NCBI GenBank assembly: GCA_023248785.1
Contig: JAHFDX010000109.1
Coordinates: 1-9,450 of the forward strand
Reading direction: 5' to 3'
DNA: 9,450 nt
DNA from: Myxococcales bacterium
GTDB lineage: Bacteria; Myxococcota_A; Polyangia; Polyangiales; Polyangiaceae
Each line of letters starts with the position of its first letter. The first letter of the stretch is position 1. Below the pieces are notes generated by a model. It was not told the origin of the DNA, searched no databases, and saw nothing but the letters and a program-made list of their open reading frames with translations. The position numbers were made by a program, and so were the translations under genes. Below, one piece after another: positions 4,698 to 9,450 of the stretch.

Positions 4698-5582
4698 ATG
4701 TTACGTCGGAGCTTGGTCACGCGGTTTGTCTTGTACGGAAGTTTTAGTGTCGCGATCATCGCATGTGCTTCGACAGCACCGCCCAAAGCTCCGCCGCTCG
4801 CCTCGACCCCTCTCCCCAGCTCTCCGCCCCTCCGGCTCGCCGCTGCCGCCACCGACGAATCCACTCCGAAAGCAGCAACCGACTCCACATCGACAAGTTA
4901 TGCAGCCGAGTCTTCGACGTCGCCGGAACCAGCCGAAGCTCCGCCAAACGGGTGTCCGACTGAGATGGTTCTCGTTGAGGGGAGCTACTGCACCGAAGCG
5001 CGACAGACCTGCGCGGAATGGCTGGACCCGCCGTCGCTCAAGGTCGCAAGGTGCAAGGAATTTGCGCCTGCCGAGTGCGTAGGCCCGCGCGAAAAGAAGC
5101 GTTTTTGCATCGATCGCGATGAGTACACAAAGCAAGGCGAGGCGATGCCCGAGACCGATGTGTCCTGGACGCATGCCAAGGAATCGTGCGAGCATCAAGG
5201 TAAGCGCCTCTGTTACGAAACAGAGTGGGAGCTTGCTTGTGAAGGCGAGCAGATGCTCGCGTACTCAATCGGCAACAAGCGCGACTCGAACAAGTGCAAC
5301 TACGACAAGACCGACTTGATGGACAACCGCGGCAAGCTTCGCGACTACCGCAAGGCGTCGAAGGATCTCGACTCCTGCAAGAGTCCGTACGGCGTGCGTA
5401 ACATGACAGGCAACGTCGACGAATGGACGTTCCGCGATCGTACCAATGGTCAGTGGCGTTCCGCGATGAAGGGCGGCTGGTGGATGGCGGCGCGCAATCG
5501 ATGCCGTCCTGCAACCACGGCGCACGACGAACTCTATAGCGGCTTTCAAAGCGGATACCGCTGTTGCGCCAACGCGAAGTAG
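4698..5582 (+). CDS. Lipoprotein with FGE-sulfatase/SUMF1-like domain, second of a tandem pair
   Basis: A 294-residue protein. The signal sequence ends in a lipobox, I-I-A followed by Cys23. Alanine at the +2 position suggests outer-membrane sorting. Residues 24-85 are a Pro/Ser/Thr/Ala-rich linker. From Cys86 to the end the protein matches its upstream neighbour domain for domain: CPTEMVLVEGSYC, FCIDRDEY, the VSWTHAKESCEHQGKRLCYETEW block, SPYGVRNMTGNVDEW, MKGGWW, and GYRCC. Excluding Cys23, its 14 cysteines fall at the same places as the 14 of the neighbour. The FGE catalytic cysteine pair is missing (GGWWMAARNRCR where FGE has GGSYxC-xxxxC), so it is probably not a sulfatase-activating enzyme. 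Many such domains in bacterial lipoproteins are annotated formylglycine-generating-like without tested activity. The pair presumably arose by tandem duplication, followed by different targeting. Confidence 0.9.
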   Translation: MLRRSLVTRFVLYGSFSVAIIACASTAPPKAPPLASTPLPSSPPLRLAAAATDESTPKAATDSTSTSYAAESSTSPEPAEAPPNGCPTEMVLVEGSYCTEARQTCAEWLDPPSLKVARCKEFAPAECVGPREKKRFCIDRDEYTKQGEAMPETDVSWTHAKESCEHQGKRLCYETEWELACEGEQMLAYSIGNKRDSNKCNYDKTDLMDNRGKLRDYRKASKDLDSCKSPYGVRNMTGNVDEWTFRDRTNGQWRSAMKGGWWMAARNRCRPATTAHDELYSGFQSGYRCCANAK

Positions 5583-5584
5583 CC

Positions 5585-5637
5585 CGACTATTTCTTGAAC
5601 AACAACGAAGCAGCAGCGACTATTTCTTGAACAACAA
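5585..5637. repeat. 21-bp direct repeat duplicating the 3' end of the membrane-protein gene
   Basis: Identical 21-base copies at 5585-5605 and 5617-5637, with a 32-base period. On the minus strand the copy at 5617-5637 encodes Leu-Leu-Phe-Lys-Lys-stop, the end of the membrane protein. The copy at 5585-5605 repeats this just beyond the stop, next to the end of the convergent FGE-like gene. It looks like a short tandem duplication. Confidence 0.85.
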
Positions 5638-6012
5638 GAGGTGGGTCCAACCCACAATCGCGACCAATGCGCCAGTGCCAAAGAGCACACCGGTCGCGAT
5701 CGCGGAGCTACGTTTGCGCTTCGTCGGATCCATCGCGAGCCAAAGTGCCACCGCGTTCTCAAGCGCAAGCGGGACCGCCGAGGTGAGGAGCACGCGTTTC
5801 AATACGTACACAACGGGCTCGGGATACGTCTGCACAACGCTGCCAATCTTGAGCTGCGCTTGCGCATCGCTCAGCAGAATATGCTGCGGAACGATCGCGA
5901 AGAGAACAGGCATCGCTGCGATCGCCCAAAGAAATGCAAGCGGGTAGGCGACGATGTGCAAAGCCATGAACGGAAGCCACCCGGCGCGAAGTCGTTGGCG
6001 GAAGCCGGCCAT
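5620..6012 (-). CDS. Small integral membrane protein of unknown function
   Basis: A 130-residue protein read from the ATG at 6012-6010. After a basic amphipathic start (MAGFRQRLRAGW) there are three likely membrane helices, at about residues 16-42 (MALHIVAYPLAFLWAIAAMP), 65-92 (VVYVLKRVLLTSAVPLALEN) and 104-128 (ATGVLFGTGALVAIVGWTHL). A positive loop (DPTKRKR) precedes the third, and the end is LLLFKK. I recognise no family. No strong ribosome binding site precedes the start, and Met16 is an alternative. It is divergent from the MFS gene, with only about 75 bases between the two chosen starts, so the two may share a control region. It is convergent with the FGE-like gene: the stop codons lie 37 bases apart with no evident terminator between them. 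Confidence 0.68.
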   Translation of the reverse strand: MAGFRQRLRAGWLPFMALHIVAYPLAFLWAIAAMPVLFAIVPQHILLSDAQAQLKIGSVVQTYPEPVVYVLKRVLLTSAVPLALENAVALWLAMDPTKRKRSSAIATGVLFGTGALVAIVGWTHLLLFKK

Positions 6013-6086
6013 TGCGATCCAATGTCTCTTACAATGGGCGTGCTTTTCAACTCGCGATGCACGGCGAGGGCGACGATCATCACACG

Positions 6087-7286
6087 ATGGAGCGACGCCA
6101 AGAGACGGCCCTCGTTTGGACGCTCGCCGCAGTTCAATTCGTCAATGTGCTTGACTTTATGATGGTCATGCCGATGGGGCCCGACTTTGCGAAGGCCTTG
6201 GACATCCCCACCTCGCGACTCGGTGACATCGGCGGCAGCTACACGGCAAGCGCAGCGCTTGCCGGTTTCCTTGGATCGTTCGCGCTCGACAGATTTCCTC
6301 GCCGCGCGGCACTTGTCGCTTCCATGATCGGCCTGGCTGGGGGCACCGCTCTCGGGGGTGTGGCGAGCGGATTTTACTCCCTCTTGTTCGCTCGCATCGT
6401 TGCCGGTTTTTTTGGCGGGCCCGCAACGGCTCTGTCACTTTCGATTGTGACCGACTGTGTGCCCGTCGAACGCCGTGGTCGAGCACTCAGCGTCGTGATG
6501 GGCACCTTCGCCATCGCTTCCATCTTCGGTGTGCCCGCGGGGCTCGAGCTAGCGCGCACGGGCGGCTTTCGGCTCCCCTTCTTTGCCGTCGCCGGGCTCG
6601 CATTGCTCGTGACGTTGTTTGCAGCGATCATCCTTCGAGGGCTGCCTAACGCGCCGACCCGGCAAACCCCGCGAGGGTCGGTGCTCGCACTCTTCGCGAA
6701 TCCCAACGTGCTTGCAACGTGCGCGCTGACGGTGTTCGTCATGATGAGCGCGTTCATCCTCATCCCGAACATCTCGACGTACGTGCAACACAACCTTGGA
6801 TACCCGCGCGAGAATCTCCCGCGGCTCTACATCTACGGTGGCGTTGCGAGCGTGGGCGCGATGGCTCTTGCGGGCCGACTTGTCGATCGATGGGGCTCGT
6901 TGGGGGTCACCATTTTCGGCTGCGGGCTTCTTGCGGCTGTCGTCTACGGGGGCTTCGGACGCATTCCGCCGTGGTTTCCGACCACATGGATCTTTGTCCT
7001 TTTCATGGTCGCGATGTCGTTTCGAAATCTGTCGGCGAACACCCTCAGCACGCGCGTGCCTTCACCGGAGGAGCGAGGACGCTTCATGTCGCTTCAATCG
7101 ATGGTGCAACACTTGGCAGCCGCGATCGGCGCATTTGCTTCGGCGCGTTGGCTATCAACTGGTGCGAATGGACGAATTGAGGGCATGCGAAGTGTCGCAA
7201 TAGCGACTGCGGTTGCGCAGATCGCAGTCGTCGCATTGGTCGCATGGCTCGAACGGCGCGTTTCGAAGAAATCACCGAACGCTTGA
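6087..7286 (+). CDS. MFS transporter, DHA1-type drug/sugar efflux permease
   Basis: About 399 residues from the ATG at 6087, the usual length of a 12-helix major facilitator protein. The first helix (ALVWTLAAVQFVNVLDFMMVMPMGPDF) and the loop 2-3 motif A (GFLGSFALDRFPRRAA, Asp68, Arg69 and Arg72-Arg73) are clear. A basic loop (PVERRGRALS, about 126-135) follows helix 4, then GTFAIASIFGVPAG resembles motif C. The second half has a comparable AGRLVDRWG. This is the DHA1 group, proton-driven antiporters that export drugs or sugars; the substrate cannot be named. Starts at 6057 (ATG) and 6012 (TTG) are also in frame. I prefer 6087 because helix 1 follows at the normal distance, but ribosome binding support is weak (GAGGG at 6066-6070, too far away). 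Confidence 0.9.
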   Translation: MERRQETALVWTLAAVQFVNVLDFMMVMPMGPDFAKALDIPTSRLGDIGGSYTASAALAGFLGSFALDRFPRRAALVASMIGLAGGTALGGVASGFYSLLFARIVAGFFGGPATALSLSIVTDCVPVERRGRALSVVMGTFAIASIFGVPAGLELARTGGFRLPFFAVAGLALLVTLFAAIILRGLPNAPTRQTPRGSVLALFANPNVLATCALTVFVMMSAFILIPNISTYVQHNLGYPRENLPRLYIYGGVASVGAMALAGRLVDRWGSLGVTIFGCGLLAAVVYGGFGRIPPWFPTTWIFVLFMVAMSFRNLSANTLSTRVPSPEERGRFMSLQSMVQHLAAAIGAFASARWLSTGANGRIEGMRSVAIATAVAQIAVVALVAWLERRVSKKSPNA

Positions 7287-7358
7287 GTTGCGCCCGGCGA
7301 GTAGCATGGGGCCATCCGTGTGCGTGGGTGTCGCCCAAAGTTCGCCCTGCACGCGGTG

Positions 7359-7374
7359 CCGAATCTGCATTCGG
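7359..7374. repeat. Perfect 6-bp stem hairpin upstream of the GH1 gene
   Basis: CCGAAT (7359-7364) and ATTCGG (7369-7374) pair around CTGC. The hairpin lies between the MFS stop and the larger leader hairpin at 7394-7424. Its role, operator or transcript end, is unknown. Confidence 0.4.
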
Positions 7375-7393
7375 AAGTAGCATGTAGAGAGAC

Positions 7394-7424
7394 AAGGCCG
7401 CGGTCGGCGTGAAGCCGCGGCCTT
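7394..7424 (+). promoter_or_regulatory. Perfect 10-bp GC hairpin just before the GH1 ribosome binding site
   Basis: AAGGCCGCGG (7394-7403) pairs perfectly with CCGCGGCCTT (7415-7424) around an 11-base loop. It ends three bases before GGAGGG. There is no T-run after it, so it is more likely a leader element of the GH1 mRNA than the MFS terminator, although it could attenuate read-through. The layout repeats that at 4642-4689. Confidence 0.55.
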
Positions 7425-7427
7425 CGC

Positions 7428-7433
7428 GGAGGG
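7428..7433 (+). promoter_or_regulatory. Ribosome binding site of the GH1 gene, close to the start
   Basis: GGAGGG ends three bases before the ATG at 7437. Counted from GGAG the spacing is five, at the short end of the functional range. It fixes the start in front of the signal peptide. Confidence 0.65.
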
Positions 7434-7436
7434 ATC

Positions 7437-9450
7437 ATGCGGTGGGTGTCGTGTATTTTAGTGGGGGGGCTTTTGTGGGTAGGACGGGCGGGGGCAGCGG
7501 ACGTGTGCTCGCCCTCTGTGCTGTGCGGCGGCCACACGGATGACGCCTGCCACGCCGATGAAGGACGGTGCCTTGCGAATACGGAGGGAATCGAAGGTTG
7601 TCGGCGAAAGGCTGCCGGGTGTAGCACCGTCGACCCCGGATGTTGGGACACAACCGGTCAGTGCTTTGGATCGGTAGGTTCGCTACCGAGCGGATGGCAA
7701 GCCCGATGCACGAATCTGAATACGATCTGCGGGCAGAATCACGGCCTGCAATGCATTGAAATTCAGGGCGCGTGCCTCGCCACATTTGAAAGCGACGCCG
7801 TATGCACCGCGTTTGAGAAATCGAGTTCGTGCGGCAAGATCGCAGGATTCTCCGACCCAACCTGCCTCGCGGTTGTTCACAAGTGCAAAGAGATACCGCG
7901 CGACGTTGCCCTTGCGCGCAGTCACCGGCCGGCGTCGTCGCCGGACAACGGTTCGGGAGTAACCCCAAGCGAGCCTGTGGACGATCCCGTTCTTGGGCGA
8001 AAGTTCGCGCTTGGAGATGCCCGATACACGGGTCAGTTTCCGCGGAAATTCCTATTCGGTGCCGCCACGTCGGCTCACCAAGTGGAGGGCGACAATACCA
8101 ACAACGATTGGTTTGCCTACGAGCGCATTTGCCGCGACCCAAAGTTGCGTCCAAAGGCGGGGGTGAGCGTTCTTGGGATCAAGATCCAGGACCTCTGCCA
8201 GCGGTGGGAGCTCTCGGGAAGAGCCTTGCGACATCACGAGCGATCGGTTCTCGATGCCGACCTCGATAGAGCTCGATCCCTCGGGCTGACGTCGTACCGA
8301 TTTTCGGTGGAGTGGGGTCGCGTTGAACCGAAGCTCGGCATCTATGATCAAAACGAGCTCGCGAAGTACCGACGCGATATCGACGAGATGAAAAGGCGTG
8401 GGCTCGAACCCATTCCAACACTTCACCACTACACATTGCCCCTGTGGCTCTCGGATCCGGCGGACGACAAGCAGGCGCGAAAAGGGTTTATGAACCCTCA
8501 AGTTGTCGATCATTTCAAACGCTTCACCCGAACCGTCGTCGAAAAACTCGGTGACAAGGTGAAGTACTGGTCCACGCTGAATGAACCCGTGTTCGAATTT
8601 CAGGCTGGATACATCGCCGGCGTTTTTCCTCCGGGCCGCGTCGGTCATGGCCTCGACGCAAAAGAAGCGCTCAAGAACATGGTGCTCGCGCATGCGGCTG
8701 GCTACGACGAAATCCATCGCGTCTACAAAGAGAAAAAGTGGGCACCGCCCGTCGTGGGTTTCGCTCACGGGATGATGTACGTAAAGATCGCTCCACCTTA
8801 CGAAGTAGGCGGTGTGCCGATCGATTTGCACACGAAGGCTGCGAAACAATTTCACTTCATTACAAACGACATGTTCATCGAAGCCGTGCACAAAGGCTGC
8901 TACCGCCTTCGGCGTGAAGACGCATGTGACGAGTCGCTGCGAAAAACGTTGCAGGGGCGGCTCGATTTCGTCGGCGTGAACTACTACCGCAGCGTGTATG
9001 TGCACCAATCGATCCCGGTATCTGTCCAAGCCCCGTACCTCGGCGGGTTGTTCGACAATGATCTAAGCGCGTCGCCCTACGTGCCCAACACCAACGTGCG
9101 GCACAAGCTCCTGAACGATCTCGGCTGGGAAATCATGCCCGATGGCCTCTATCGAATTCTTGCTCACGTGCGCGATCTCACTGCCACCCCCGCGACAACG
9201 CACGGCTTACCGATCCTCATCACAGAAAACGGTCTTCCGCAAAACATCGCGAAAGAGTCTGCTGCAACGGACATGCGCGCGCCCTACGTGCTCGGACACC
9301 TGCAATCGGTGCTGCGCGCGATGCGCGATGGCGTTGACGTGATCGGGTACATCCACTGGTCGATTGTCGACAATTGGGAACTTGGTGAAGGCTACACGCC
9401 CAACGCGCACTTCGGACTCTTCTCCGTGGATCGAACGGACTGCAAAGCCG
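7437..9450 (+). CDS. Exported GH1 family beta-glycosidase with N-terminal Cys-rich module (3' end outside window)
   Basis: The frame is open from the ATG at 7437 to the window edge (671 codons). Residues 1-21 are a signal peptide (hydrophobic ILVGGLLWVG, cleavage near AGAA/DV). Residues 24-150 hold 16 cysteines in repeated C-x6-C units. A Pro/Ser-rich linker (about 163-190, RPASSPDNGSG) leads to a glycoside hydrolase family 1 barrel from about residue 201. It shows the N-terminal signature FLFGAATSAHQVEG (205-218), acid/base Glu383 in TLNEP, and nucleophile Glu597 in LITENG. Substrate-pocket residues follow in GYIHWSIVDNWELGEGY and HFGLFSVD. Both catalytic glutamates are present, so a retaining beta-glycosidase active outside the cytoplasm is likely. 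Beta-glucosidase is the commonest activity, but the sugar cannot be told. Bacterial GH1 enzymes are mostly cytosolic and 450-500 residues, so the export signal and Cys module are unusual. Probably only a few dozen residues are missing. Confidence 0.92.
   Translation, partial: MRWVSCILVGGLLWVGRAGAADVCSPSVLCGGHTDDACHADEGRCLANTEGIEGCRRKAAGCSTVDPGCWDTTGQCFGSVGSLPSGWQARCTNLNTICGQNHGLQCIEIQGACLATFESDAVCTAFEKSSSCGKIAGFSDPTCLAVVHKCKEIPRDVALARSHRPASSPDNGSGVTPSEPVDDPVLGRKFALGDARYTGQFPRKFLFGAATSAHQVEGDNTNNDWFAYERICRDPKLRPKAGVSVLGIKIQDLCQRWELSGRALRHHERSVLDADLDRARSLGLTSYRFSVEWGRVEPKLGIYDQNELAKYRRDIDEMKRRGLEPIPTLHHYTLPLWLSDPADDKQARKGFMNPQVVDHFKRFTRTVVEKLGDKVKYWSTLNEPVFEFQAGYIAGVFPPGRVGHGLDAKEALKNMVLAHAAGYDEIHRVYKEKKWAPPVVGFAHGMMYVKIAPPYEVGGVPIDLHTKAAKQFHFITNDMFIEAVHKGCYRLRREDACDESLRKTLQGRLDFVGVNYYRSVYVHQSIPVSVQAPYLGGLFDNDLSASPYVPNTNVRHKLLNDLGWEIMPDGLYRILAHVRDLTATPATTHGLPILITENGLPQNIAKESAATDMRAPYVLGHLQSVLRAMRDGVDVIGYIHWSIVDNWELGEGYTPNAHFGLFSVDRTDCKA

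Noticed and set aside
3495..5582. Calling the pair true formylglycine-generating (sulfatase-activating) enzymes
   Set aside because: The two catalytic cysteines after the GGS motif are absent in both, and no sulfatase gene is in the window.
3495..5582. Calling the pair EgtB-like (ergothioneine) or PvdO-like enzymes
   Set aside because: No DinB-like iron-binding N-terminal domain is present and both proteins are exported; only the shared C-terminal fold is supported.
8052..9029. Long minus-strand open frame (325 codons) opposite the GH1 gene
   Set aside because: The plus-strand frame contains all GH1 signatures. The antisense frame is open only because of the codon bias of the GH1 gene.
1..9450. 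A defence, toxin-antitoxin, secretion-machine or biosynthetic system
   Set aside because: No nuclease, helicase, toxin-antitoxin pair, secretion ATPase, transposase or synthase domain is seen. The genes are mostly separate exported-protein units.

Overview
This 9.45 kb window is an ordinary-looking bacterial chromosome segment of moderately high GC content, rich in exported proteins. The style of several products suggests a myxobacterial (Myxococcota/Polyangia-like) genome: a lipoprotein with a Pro-Tyr-Pro-Thr repeat, cysteine-rich secreted proteins with low-complexity Pro/Ser/Thr linkers, and an RRM protein with a Gly/Arg tail. This placement is inference from protein style, not from any marker gene.

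Layout. 1-322 (minus): 5' part of a single-RRM RNA-binding protein with a Gly/Arg-rich tail, running off the left edge. 323-898: gene-free, with a 3 x 16 bp tandem repeat (478-525) and a 170 bp nested-palindrome, MITE-like element (630-799). 899-1708 (plus): lipoprotein with six QPYPTA-type repeats. 1901-2767 (plus): secreted protein of unknown function. 2768-3494: a 24+24 nt imperfect inverted repeat, a probable terminator, and a frameshifted minus-strand gene remnant (2976-3301). 3495-4340 and 4698-5582 (plus): tandem paralogues with an FGE-sulfatase/SUMF1-like (C-type-lectin-fold) domain, one with a Sec signal and one a lipoprotein. 4341-4697 between them: a cluster of short palindromes and a long hairpin touching the downstream ribosome binding site. 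5620-6012 (minus): small three-helix membrane protein, divergent from 6087-7286 (plus), an MFS transporter of the DHA1 type. 7437-9450 (plus): exported GH1 family glycosidase preceded by a cysteine-rich repeat module, running off the right edge.

Functional reading. Five of the eight intact or edge-cut genes encode proteins predicted to leave the cytoplasm, and most genes have their own leader and ribosome binding site, so this looks like separately transcribed genes rather than one operon. I see no tRNA, rRNA, CRISPR array, transposase, phage gene or recognisable defence system. The most interesting features are the FGE-like pair, which share a 14-cysteine pattern but appear to lack the catalytic cysteine pair; the repetitive Cys module fused to the GH1 enzyme; and a recurring layout of a strong GC hairpin ending 2-3 nt before the Shine-Dalgarno sequence.
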